Assembly (NCBI RefSeq): GCF_014805625.2
Contig: NW_023998453.1
Location: 652,524-716,523 of the forward strand
Source: Glossina fuscipes
Lineage: Eukaryota; Arthropoda; Insecta; Diptera; Glossinidae
Length of the DNA: 64,000 bases
Reading direction: 5' to 3'
Part shown: positions 46,000-58,050 of the stretch, in pieces
Layout of the letters: every line of letters begins with the position of its first letter
Position numbering within the stretch: position 1 is the stretch's first letter
The notes under the pieces: generated by a model
Database searches by the model: none
Told to the model about the DNA's origin: nothing
What the model saw: only the letters and a program-made list of their open reading frames with translations
Position numbers and translations under genes: made by a program

Positions 46000-47830
46000 T
46001 TTTTTTTGCTTTTCTTTTTATATCTCTTGTCTGCTAGCTAGATCTATAAAAAACTGCTATTCAAGATCGAAAATTATTTTGGTTAAATATCATTTAATGT
46101 AAATCACCGGTAACAACAACAAAACCAAAGCAAATAAATTTGCCCCCAAAAACAATGATATCAATGTGAATATGCATGAATGTGTATGTATGTATGTATG
46201 TGTGTGTATGTTTGTGATTAAGAAAATTGGCCGCAATCAGCGTAAAATTCTTCGGATACTTTTAGCACACTTGCGTACACAATTCTAGTGTAGCCCTTGT
46301 TGTTTCTTATATTGGCTGCTATTGTTGTTATTGTTGTTGTTGTTGTTGTTGTTTTTTTTTTCTTTTTTTTCTAAAGTGAAGAGGAAGTAGCAAATTACAA
46401 TTTAAGCAACATTTTCGAACGTGTGGGTTTATGCATCTCAAGAAACAAAACAATGAAAAGAAAAAAAAAAAAACAAAAAACTCTTCTCTCTTTAAAGCGA
46501 ATCTCGATTATTTGCCCACGAGTTAGGTCGAAACTATACGTTAGAAATTCCATTGATGTTTTCAAATAATTTTCAACAGTTTACATTGTATCATAGGAAT
46601 TAAATAAATACTCTCCAATATACGAAGGCTCGTGCTTGAGGTGTCTAACTCTATGACCATCCCGGAGAATATAACTAACTTAGGCTAACCATCTAGTTTA
46701 ACTTTGAAAAATGTAAAAAAAAAAAACCGATAGTCTTAGTTGTTAATGGTCATCCTGCTTTTAGTTCTGGAATTTATTCCCTTGATCGAAATAAACTGTG
46801 GACCATAAATGAAAACCTTTGCTACTTATCTTGATTTTTGACGGCATCGCAATAGGCAAACTGATAGAAGGATGACCAAAACGATGCTTTCGGAATATGA
46901 ATTGATGATGCGTACCTTTGAAAGTTCCAAATGAAACGATTCATTTAGTATACCTTTAATCTTTGATTTGTGGGTATAAAGCCGATAAAAAAAAAAGGGG
47001 AAAAAGAATGAATAAATGAATGAATGAATTAAAACGCAACCAAATTTTTCGTTTAGTTAAATGAATTAGTCGAGGTCGTCCGTGTGTTGTATGGAGACTG
47101 CACTTTTCAAAAGAGATTATCGCAAAAAAAAAAAAAATTTGATGATATTTGTAAGCGCAGTCTACATATGTTATATAAAGCGATAAGCGCGGGGATAACT
47201 ATGCGCGCATATCTCTACGTGGAGTTAAATGTATTTGCCAAGTTTTGAATAAGTAAGTTTTTGCTTATTTTCTCGATGATGGATAAAAGAAGTAAAAGAG
47301 AACCGTAGGCCGCAAGACTCCCTCAGTAGTGGCAGCAATTTGTATATCAAAAGTTTCGTCGAACAAAACGTTTTCTTTTTTTTCGTTTTTGTCTTTTTCT
47401 TAAAGAAATTTTTCCTTTTTTTTTTTTTTTTTTTTTCCTAAACATAAAAAAGTGTATTAATTTTGTCATCTTGTTTGCAACATTTATCAATATGTAGGAC
47501 AATTCGTAAGCATCTTGTTATCAGTTGTATATTTTGTATGTATATACAAAACGTGAATACGCCATGTCCTCTGTAGAAAAATTCGAATCAGGTAACGGCT
47601 TTTCAAAACATCTACGTCTTGTGAGTGCATGCCTATCTCAAAAGGGGAAAATTTATTCGAAAATGAAGAGTTCCAAAAAATTTGCATATTGATATTAAAT
47701 TTTCTGATAATTTAGGGAATAAATCAAGAAGCGAAATGATTTATTGACCACTGGACTTGCATCACGAAATTGATATTTTTTTTTTTTTTAATTATGATTA
47801 ATCACTCAGGGTATGTTTCCCATTCGTATA
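46000..47830. other. No gene seen
   Basis: Microsatellites at 46181-46210 (TGTA) and 46321-46352 (TTG), T tract at 47415-47437, no supported ORF. Confidence 0.55.
46321..46352. repeat. (TTG)n microsatellite
   Basis: TTG units followed by a T run. A similar tract is at 41316-41340. Confidence 0.9.
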
Positions 47831-47834
47831 AGAC

Positions 47835-48045
47835 CGCCACGGACGGAAGGAAGAAACACATAGAAGCGGATGGGCGCAGCCTATGGCCAATCGATAAGTG
47901 CTATGCCTTTACCGATTGACCGCTTCAACTATCCTCCAGCTACGACCAACGAAAACTGTACCGCATTTAAAAACTGAACCCGCAAACAATGACTTGGTCG
48001 TCAGGGGTTCTTACCTATTCGACTACTCAGGCGGCAATATAAGGT
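47835..48045 (-). mobile_element. tRNA-derived SINE copy, inverted
   Basis: The minus strand reads GAGTAGTCGAATAGGTAAGA near 48025 (tRNA head) and later ATCGATTGGCCATAGGCTGC (body) in the same order as the copies at 49.4 and 51.9 kb. Confidence 0.65.
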
Positions 48046-48059
48046 CGAATACTTCGACA

Positions 48060-49370
48060 AGAGATCCTATCATCGAAATGTTTTTATAACAGTAGCACTA
48101 CCACATTAAAGGAGACGGCGTAAATACTTTATGATGACTTATTATTTCCCGTTTTTTTTTCTAAACTAACGCATTTTATTCAAATGTTTGTTCAAAAATT
48201 GTTAATTAAACTTTTCTATTACATTACAATAATCAAATCTTGTCTATCCATAAACACGTTTCCCCGCGTAAGAACATACAACAAGAATGCAGCATAAAGA
48301 GAATTTTATATTCTTATTGCAAGCACATCCTCCCTTTGCCATACTTGAAATGTGCCACGAAATTTTCATCTTTTTACAATTATTGAAAAAGTGTTTGTAA
48401 CTTAAGCGGATGGTGTTCGTAATTCGTTCTTACACTCTTAGCTCTTAGCTCTGTTTTCCCCGTTTTTTTCTGCTTCGAGTAAATACATTTGATAGGAACA
48501 ATTTTTATAGTTTGACTTAATTTAAGCATCATTACAGTTGACGGTTCTCAGGTGCAGCATGATTTCATTCCATAAGAGATAATTCACATAAGCAACCGGT
48601 ATGTGCTGCAACAAATTGTTTGTAAAATTGTGCATCAAATGTGGCCAAAAATTGTTGAAGGCGTTTAAAATTGGATATCATTTCAGCGAAAAAGACAAAA
48701 GCACAAAAACAAGCAGACTGTTTGAAAGGCAGTTTAAATTAATTTTTGCTTATTTCAAAATATTAAAATTTCAATTTCCATATATTGTTCATCACATGTT
48801 CATTATGTAAATAGAAAAATGTCAATTAGAAAATTGTATTATAATTTGAAGGAACTTTTTTTAAGCCTGCTAGTGTAGGAATCAAAGTCGGCACTGATTT
48901 TGGTCCCACACGCATAGTTTTCACTTAAGCTTAGTGGGTTGTAAGTACTTTACTTAAAAGATCGTCTGTTAAGCTAACATAAGATATCAAAGCCTACCAC
49001 GCTGAAGAGCATTCGGAACGAGTAGCGCTTAATGCCATCCAAAGTCAGTTTTTCCAATTTCGGCTGAATGAGAAGATGACTGGAAATAAGGTTTGGAGGA
49101 GATGGCAGATTTCTATATACTTTCCCTTGTGCTGGCTACCAGCAGGAATATATACGTTGAACATCACTTTTTAAGTCCACCGTGAACACATACAAAGACG
49201 TTCAGCCCTACTGAATTTGAAAATCCTGTAGAAGGACTATAGATAAGTTTAATTCAATACATTGCAAATAGTACGGGAGGGTGAAAGAAATTACTTTATA
49301 AACTCATATACGTTGCAAGCTTGAAGAATGCGGAAAAGAACTGCGTTGTGGGTAAATTGGGACTCGCTAT
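48060..49370. other. No gene seen
   Basis: 48890-49170 is less AT-rich than its flanks but has stops in every frame; it may be an unrecognised old insertion. Confidence 0.5.
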
Positions 49371-49374
49371 CGTT

Positions 49375-49592
49375 TGCCTATCCGAGTGGCCGAGTAGATA
49401 AAAACCGCAGCTACCAAATCAGTGTTCGCGGGTTGTAATCTCAAATGCGCTAAAGTTTAGAGAGTGATGAGGGCACACCCACTAGGCTATGGCCACCATC
49501 TCTCTATTTCTTTCTATTTCCTCTCTTTCTGCACGAATAAGCGAGGTCCCAAGAGTGATTGGTCAAATGAAAAAATAAATAAATAAATAAAC
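49375..49592 (+). mobile_element. tRNA-derived SINE copy with AAAT tail
   Basis: GAGTGGCCGAGTAGATAA forms an A box and GGGTTGTAATCTC a decayed B box. The body includes ACTAGGCTATGGCCACCATC, shared with the copy at 51.87 kb, and ends in an (AAAT)n tail (49574-49592). No clear target-site duplication was found. Confidence 0.75.
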
Positions 49593-51274
49593 CGGAAAGG
49601 TGTCAATTTGTATAAAGGGCTTCTATAAAACACAAACATTCTCGGAAAAGAGTGTTGGCACTTCTACAACTAATAAGTCAATGTTTCGAACTATTTCGTA
49701 CACTCCTCAAATGTACAAATATCATGTGCTTAAAAATGGGTTAATTTTAAAATGAATAAGGTAAAGGTCGCGGTTAAATTTTTTCTTAATAATACTAGCG
49801 ATATGAGTATCAAATGAAAGAACTTGGAGAGTAGAATGCAAAAAAAAACATAGTGGTCGGCGGTGGGTATGCGAGATTCGCATACAATATTCTATTCTTT
49901 TCTACTTGTTTACTTTAGTGTACAGTAATAAGATATTTGGGTTAATCTAGTATAATCCCAGCGTTAAGTGTAAAAAAATATAAAATGAAATCCGAACGTG
50001 ATGCCATAATTAACATATTTAATAACAATATTATAATGAAATATGGCACACATTAAGTAAGAGTTGAACTTTGTAAGGATTCAACCGGGAGACAAAAGCC
50101 ACACTTAAGTAAACAACATCTGTTACTTTCTTGCAATAATAATAAAAAAAAATTGTAATTAAACAAAAAAAAAAAAAATAAATAAATAAGGAGACAATAA
50201 ACAGCAGCTAAAAAATAGTGAAAGAATTGAAAAAATTTAAATATTATTTAATACAAGAAAAAACTAATCGGAAGTAAAACCTTAAAAACACAAAACCAGA
50301 ATTCAAAATTTCTTTACTCTTTTCCCCTCGTCATGTATAAGAGGATGATGGATAGCATTTAATAACGATAAGCTTAAACGATCGGACAAGGTATTGGCGC
50401 ATGAGCCATATGACAAAAATTTTTCGAACATATTAATTGCTTCAATAGACAGACACACGTGAAAGGATAATGAAAAATACTATCGTGAAAAAAATTTCAA
50501 AACATGCGTGTGGTCACTCAATTTTATAGAATCATTTTAAAACTAATGAAGTGTTAAGGTATTTTTTTTCTTTTCCCCATTTTTAAAGGATAACAAAAAA
50601 ATAAACTCTATTTAAAAAATGATATAAATGATATAAGAGCTAATGAAAGGATTAGCTAAAAGAAATTTTTAATTTAGAAAATTAAGTAAAACTTCTTGAA
50701 AATTCAATTTAAAATGCGAAACATAACAAACCTATAATTATGACTTGGGTAACATTTCAAAAAGGATTAAACAAATTTTAACGCCTACATATGAAAGGAT
50801 TGAGTTACATTCTTTATTATACATACACACCCATACGTATTTGTACAATTGGCTACAATTATCTTCAATCCTTACTCAGAGCATAGGGAATAAATTTTCT
50901 TTTCTATGCCTTTCGATTTATTTGTTAAACCCTTAGAAAAGATTGATTATTATGCTGTTAAGCAAACTTGGAAAACTCAAATCAAACAATACTCGCAGTC
51001 GTTTGATGATATCACTTTAAAAGAACATACATATACCTGCACATATAAGTCAACGTACTTTCATTCACTGTAGAGAAAGGCGCTCTAACTTCAAATGACT
51101 CTATAACACTAATAACCCTTTAGTTTAGACACCATGCCGTACACGTGATAAAAGTATAACAATACGGTTTTTCTATGTATCAGCAAAAAAAAAAGTTATG
51201 CTATGTTCATTCAGTCATTTGTCTTTCAGAACTTTTCTTAGTAAATTTTATTAAAATGGCCAACGATTTTCCAC

Positions 51275-51530
51275 GAAGTGGAGCGTTATGCGGGGGGTGA
51301 TCGAGCCATTTTCCGTAGCCGGCGCTCTAAGGCCAAAAAACGCCAAGGCAACGTAGATCATCAAAATATCTCAAAAATTACGACCGTTGTTAACCGAACA
51401 AAAGAAAGCAAGATAGAGAGGCAGAGCGACGGACGATCGGACGGCCAAACTCAAACCGCACCAGAACCTAATTGTGAATCGATCGGTATGAAATGAGGTG
51501 CGACTACCTCAAGTGCTTTTGGATCTTCCA
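51275..51530 (-). repeat. Dispersed repeat family A, inverted copy
   Basis: GCCATTTTCCGTAGCCGGCG, ATCTCAAAAATTACGACCGT and GAGCGACGGACGATCGGACG follow the order of the 38.5-kb copy. Confidence 0.5.
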
Positions 51531-51867
51531 TACATTCACACAAACTAAATAGAACCTTGTTTTACAAATAGTGTAGGGTATAAAAATGACCAGTTGGCAC
51601 ATCTGTAGTATTCTATATAAATAACGTCATACACACATAGTTCTCCGTCGACTTGCAAGTCACGTAGTGGGTCATTTTCTAGAGGCGCCACAGCCTTATT
51701 TAATAGTGAACGTATTCTACCAAAATATTTTCCGACCATTGTAACTTTCCCTCGGTGTGTGAACAAATCCTAAGTGGTTTAATGAAGCGAAAGAGGTAAA
51801 ATCTCATAGTGGGACAAAACGTACAGTTCGCTTCTCACCTTTGTTTGTGGCAAAATAGCAAAAAGTC

Positions 51868-52050
51868 CTCATAAGTGGCCGAATAGATAAGAACCGCGAC
51901 TAGAGAAAAGGATCGTCAAAAATTCGTCAATCTCAGCGCGGTAGAGTTTACTTTCGTCGCTGCTAGAGTCCGTAAAGGCGTAGCATTTATCGATTGGAGT
52001 TACAGCCGTTAGGCTGCGGCCACCACCTTCCTATTTCTTTCCAAAACGTT
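51868..52050 (+). mobile_element. Decayed tRNA-derived SINE copy
   Basis: AAGTGGCCGAATAGATAAGA is the tRNA head and the body carries AGGCGTAGCATTTATCGATT and GTTAGGCTGCGGCCACCACC, shared with the copies at 13.3, 47.8 and 49.4 kb. The B box is disrupted. Confidence 0.7.
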
Positions 52051-53609
52051 TATTTCTTATGAGCACCCGAAAAATACATCTCTAAAATCCACAGTGAGAA
52101 CACTAACGGTATATATCCAATCACTATATTTTGCCAATCTTCATCAGATATTGTTGCCATGTAAAATCCTAAATGGAAAATAATCTTAAAATTATTTCAA
52201 TTCCGCCCATTTTCTATAGAGCTCGCTATTGAACCAAAGCAACAAGCTTCATTAGTTAGTATTATCATCTGAACGACAAGTTTAAACCAAATTGAAAGGA
52301 TTGCCTTCTAAATATAGCGCCAACGAAGCACACAAAAGACAATTTAATCGAAGTTCAATCAGAGATGACTTTAAGTACTCGCTCGGCATTCCAAAAAATA
52401 ACGAGCTCTCAAAGAAATGGAAAAGGCTACGTCTACTTAAGGTCTACCATCGATTAACAATAGTAAACACTTTACGGAACGTCTGAACATCATTCTTAGG
52501 TACTACAAAACGAAATAAGACAAATTGAAATTAGACGAAGAGCATCGTACGATATAATCCTTTCATGAGCTATTATCTACTTTCTTATGCAATTTATGTA
52601 ACTGTCGGGTAATTGAAATTCGTTTCAATTCCTTTGGCGATTTCATATCGTTTTTCATTTTTATAGACAATCTTTGGATATTATTAGCATTATTTATTAC
52701 AAATACACTTGACTTTTTTTCATGATTGAGATCGTATTTGTAAAACACTTGATTCTACCCCTTACGTTCTTGTTAGACTCGGTTTTCAATCCATTATTAT
52801 TTAAAATCAATTCTCGGAAAGCATATTAAATTAAAATATAATATAATATGATTGACTGATCGCTCTAAAAATTATTAAAACAAAACACTTTACTTCATTT
52901 GTATGCACATTTTTATAAAAATTGTTTTCTTCATCTTCCTTAGATGAACTTTACAAAAAATTTCAACAAATTTATACGAATATGAATTTCATTTTTCATT
53001 TACTCCAAATTTTTTATATAAATTTTCCGCATTTTCATAAAGGAATTTTATGAGGTTTTACGTCAGTTCTTCAAGTAAGTATCAAATTCAATTTCAGCTC
53101 TATTGTAAGTATCAAATTATGATTATTTGAAATAAGTAAAATTATCGTTTCTGCCTTCCTTTCACACAGGACCTCAGACTGTCAATGAAAAATTGACATT
53201 TTTTAACGGAATTATTATTACAACAGCAGTAAGCAAAAGAAGATGTCAACACGGATAACAAAAATCTTAATTTACAAAATTGACTTCTCGCTATATCTGT
53301 CGCGTCTTACGACAGCTCAACAAGTACGAGGCATACATTACTTTTACAAGGAATTTTAAATACCTTTTTGCCTAACTATATACCTAACGACATATTTATG
53401 TATGTATTTCCTTTTTATATATAGAAGATCTCAACTTTTGTATAATATATACTAAGAAAGAAAATTCATAATTTTTTTAGATAAAATTTAAATAAATGCA
53501 TAGCCTTTCATTAAAAATATTTCCCAACGAATTCCATTTTTCATAACTTCTTGCTTTTTTTGCAACTCATTTATTATTGTGAGATTTCGACATGATGCAA
53601 CGATTTCTA

Positions 53610-53632
53610 TCTCTCTCTCTCTCTCTCTCTTT
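53610..53632. repeat. (TC)n microsatellite
   Basis: Pure TC dinucleotide run. Confidence 0.95.
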
Positions 53633-54395
53633 CTCATTCTATCTCTTACACACACACATACACTGCCCATAAATTAAAAATTTTGTAAGATTTTTTTGGC
53701 AGTGCCACTGACGTACCTCAACTCTCAACCGATTTACATCATGATGCAAACTGTGTCTTCACGATGACATTACGTGAGATTTTTTTTGGAAAACATTCAA
53801 TCCAAACGCAAAAATACTACGTGGAAAAAGGAGAATTTTCAACCACAATAGATAGAGCGGCGGATAATCGGGCGCATAAGGATATTCAAGCAGAAACAGA
53901 ATAGAGAACTACAGTGAGTCCCCAAAGGCCTAAATCGATTAGACAACGAACTAAAGCATGTACAGCAGACAGTGGTAGCTATAAGTTCAGATGTTATTTG
54001 AAATATAAAATTTATCCCTAAGAAACTAGTCGGTAGAGAAATTTGTTCTTCCAGAGGAAGACAGAGAGGAAAACTTTACTTCACAGCTATCACAAACACA
54101 CTTGAATAGTGAGTCTATTCGCCTAACAAATATCCAAACCTGATATATATTTACTTATTATAATGTAATAAACAATTTCACAATTCGTGATAAGGATAAT
54201 AATAATTTATTATCACAATCAAGCAAGACGTTACAGCTTTTCCTAAAATTTCCCAAAATCAATTTCATAGTGTTACAAATAAAATATTAAAACTATAATG
54301 TCTTCGTTCTCTTTCGCTATAAACGCCTTGTTGTTAACAAGATAAAATCTCAGATAATTTTAATTTTTTCATTGAAGCAGAATTAACTAACAAGG

Positions 54396-54423
54396 AGAAG
54401 AAGAAGAAGAAGAAGAAGAAGAA
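54396..54423. repeat. (GAA)n microsatellite
   Basis: About nine GAA/AAG units. Confidence 0.95.
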
Positions 54424-55439
54424 AAGACGAATTAATAATAATTTCACTTTTAACATAAATATATCAATTACCTTCTCGGGTCACACAAAGAGATAAACAA
54501 GACTCAAACACACACACACTTATTATAACTGTTCGCGTTTGCGTGACGGCAGGTAGATGTATAAAATGTACTAACTGCCTTCTGGGAAATTTCTTTTGAT
54601 TAATTTCTCGATGTAAATTCTTATACACGATTAACAAAGCACTTGAGCGCACTTGACTTTATTTCAAATCAATTTCAAGAAAATATTTTTCAAAATATTT
54701 TTATTTCATTTGAAAATAAAAGAAACCAGATTGAATTCAAAGTGTTTATGTGAATATGTGTGTACCATGTACATGTATAGAATTGCCAAAAAAAATCCAA
54801 AAAGGTAATTCTCATCTCTCATAACAATTGATAACAATGGATGATATCATCTACAAATAGCTGGCAGAAGTATTGTTGACATATTTTCAATGTATGTTGA
54901 AAAATTTTAGACATCAAATCGGATCAGGTATGGTTTGTTGTTCTTTTTTTTTCTTCTTTTTTCTAACATTTAAATTTTAATTGTGAAGCGAAAAGGTGTG
55001 AAGATGAATTCGAATTGCCGGCCCCTGTAAACACACGAACATAACCTCTGTAGAAATATTAACATCAAGTTATGGTTAGATTTGAAAGCGTAATCCATGC
55101 AAACAACACATGTATAGTAAATTATCTTTAGAATGAGGTAAAAGATTGTGAAGATCTTTAATAAATAGTTAAAAATTGAAGAACTTTATTTAAAAAGCTC
55201 GTGGCAGCGAAACCACACAGTTCCTCCGCAAACTAATATTACACATATCTGTCTGAAGATACCTTTCAATGAATTTAAATAAGTTCCTAAATACTGCTTT
55301 CTTTTATCTCGTTATTTAAACTTAACGTATGCAATTTGAGACTAGTGCTTCACCTACATCGACCTATAGCGCGCGAATCCATATGACCTTTCAAAACAAC
55401 TAAACTTCTGCTTTTTAAGACCTCCTTTAGACTCAAGGG

Positions 55440-55812
55440 CGACGAAAGCTTGTCCACAACCCTAGAGATTCTCAAGCAACGGCATAATGTGGACTCTGTG
55501 CAAGTGTTCTATGAAGATAAAGGAAATTTGTCGACCAACTAAGTCCTCTAATTAAGTTCTTGTCCGCGTTCCCAACCACTCGCCCTAAAATTGCTTGTAT
55601 ATCGCACGACATACTACCGCGACTTCTCATTCTTTGATCACATTACATACACGTCTTGGGAACAATCTACCAGTAGATATCTTTGCCGCAGTGCCTGATG
55701 TTTCTTCGTTTAAATCAAACTCTATTCTCTCCTTCCATCGTTTTTTATTTACAACCCTTCCTGGCCGCCACTGTCCCCTGAACATCCGATCATATTCCAA
55801 AAAAAAAAAAAG
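55440..55812 (+). mobile_element. 5'-truncated LINE 3' end with poly(A) tail (copy 2)
   Basis: Frames contain RHNVDSVQVFYEDKG, YRTTYYRDFSFFDHIT and LGNNLPVDIFAAVPDVSSFK, the usual C-terminal block of Jockey-like LINE ORF2 (LWN-LP-D-F----VSSFK). It ends with an A13 tract at about 55799-55812. The block before the tail (TTTACAACCCTTCCTGGCCG) is shared with the copy at 40.2-40.6 kb, so both belong to related families. Confidence 0.7.
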
Positions 55813-56770
55813 AAACGAAGGATAATCTCCAACTACTCGGACTATCGATACATACACAAGTATCAGGAATTTCTATTCAATACTTGCTTCAAGATATCCC
55901 AGAGGCTAATGCAACACTTATTTTTGTTATTCTTAAAAATGCAATTTTTCAACAACGTTGATCAATCATTGTAATCTTTCCATTTTTTACAATTCTTTTT
56001 TTTTTTTGATTTCTTTAAGAAAATTAATCCGTGATTGATTACAATATAATTGGCGCTGAATTTTGAAAAACAGAAAACCGAATTAAACAAGTGTAAAAAA
56101 AATTTTACACATTTTGCTTAACTAGTATGTATTCGGAATATGTGTCCGAATTAGTAATTGGGATTATTTCGAAAGAAAAAAAAAGCCAATAACGGAAGTA
56201 GAAGGAAATATTTTATCAAAACTTAAAAATGATTTCAGTCTTATTACGAGTAAGATGTAAATCATTTTCAAACGCAAAGACTAATCGCTTTTACTTCACC
56301 AACAACTTAGCAAATTTTATTGCGAAAATGGCCAATTGATAATCTTAACGGGGTTTTCTACCCTTCGGGTCAATATAGTGTATTATGGGTTGCTGCAGGA
56401 GAACCGGTATTAAACTAATAAATAAAAACAAATGAAAAGATCAATTTGAAGCTCTGCAAATCTCTTCCTATTTATCTCTAGATATCATGACATCTCCTTA
56501 CGTATATTATCTTGGAATAGATTGATATATGAACATGGCTTAGAAGAGAAAGAGGCTTTTGAAATAACGGATCGATATAAGCACCTGTTCGTGTCAAGTA
56601 AGAAACCTATAATAACTACAAGAAACTTTCAGTGGGCATATTAACTGCGACACGGTTTGAATAAGACAGTTTACAGGTCTATCAAGTAAGTAGACACAAG
56701 CGACAAATCGTCTTCGTTTAAAAGCCAAATCTTTTTATTTAGTATGCTGGAGATTTCAAATCGATTTCAA

Positions 56771-56788
56771 TTGTCGCCGAGGCGACAA
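56771..56788. repeat. 18-base inverted repeat
   Basis: TTGTCGCC GA GGCGACAA: perfect 8-base arms around GA, GC-rich for its surroundings. Confidence 0.8.
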
Positions 56789-57401
56789 CAGGTTGAAAAG
56801 AAAGAAAGAAATTAACCGGTTGAATGCAAGCGCGAAATTATATTCGTACAAGAATGAAAACACTATACTCGAGTTGAAGCGACAATTGCATACCCATGAA
56901 ATCAAAGTTTTTACTTTTTTAAACTTTTTTGAATTCTTATACGTTTCCTTTACAATCTTAACAACTCGGCAACTGTTTGCAAAGAAAACTCATCACTGTC
57001 GGCAGTAATATGATTTAAAGTGTTACAGATATGAATTTCTATTTATTGCAGTTGTTTGATGGAAAGACAACAAGTCTATGATTGTTTTATATATTTTAAA
57101 GGATAACGCAGCCCGATTACTTTATGGCATAAAAATATACAATTTTTGAAAATTAACGTAAAAATGTTGCACAAAGGCTTCCTTTAATAAAAAATTTCAA
57201 TAGCATTCCTATTGATAATAAATTCACTTACCCGGCTCATACAGCGAAACTATTTGCTATACTCCACACAATAAAACGCGAACGCGCAAATTCACTCAAA
57301 TCATCACTCACACTTTGTTACTCATTATAATTGCCGAATAATATAAACATGAACGGATATACTTTTTCAAAGAATCGTAATAAAAAAAACAAAACGTCTT
57401 C

Positions 57402-57441
57402 TTCGACACATCCTATAATTTTTCGACACATCCTATAATTT
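57402..57441. repeat. Exact 20-base tandem duplication
   Basis: TTCGACACATCCTATAATTT occurs twice with no spacer, about 0.6 kb upstream of beta-PheRS. Confidence 0.9.
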
Positions 57442-58050
57442 TTGGAAATACTGCTGCACATGAACACATTTTATGGCGCTTAATTTTTTATTTACGTATA
57501 ATGAGATGTACAGAAAGTGCAGTCTTTTATTTTGGAAATTTTAAAAATTCTCTTAACACAAATTAAAAAATTATCACAACAATTTTTAACTTTTATATCT
57601 TTGATGCTCTAAAAAGATAAACAATGATTATCGCTCGCCAAGCGCACTTTTTTCTCTACTTGCTTACATTAGTTGCATGATTTGAGAAAAAAAAAAAAAA
57701 CAAAACTACTTTTTAACAAACATACTTTTAATGGAAACTTTTGGAAATTCTAATTATTTATCATATTAACTTTGCATTTTTAATGCTTTTAAAGATTTCC
57801 AAACTTTAAAAATTTATTTTAACACATTTCGCGCGGCCAACCGATCATTTGTGAAATTAATTTCCAACTGGAAAATGGAGAAAACATGGTTGTTATTATA
57901 CGTATGTTAACATAAAAGTTCTTATTTCATTATGCTTGCAAATAGAAAGAAGAAGAGAGAAGCACAACGTGTGCAATTCTCTTAATGTTTTTGTAGTTCG
58001 GCTAAATAGATAAAAACATTTCTTTGGCAAAATCTTAACTGAATTGCAAA

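Larger units (their letters stand above)
52060..55430. other. No gene seen
   Basis: GTAAGTATCAAATT occurs twice (53074 and 53106), each a good donor sequence but with no open frame before it. (TC)n and (GAA)n tracts as listed. Confidence 0.5.
55830..58050. other. Upstream flank of beta-PheRS
   Basis: No supported ORF. Contains the 18-base inverted repeat and the 20-base tandem duplication. No TATA box or other core promoter element is clear just before the start codon, as is common for housekeeping genes. Confidence 0.5.
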
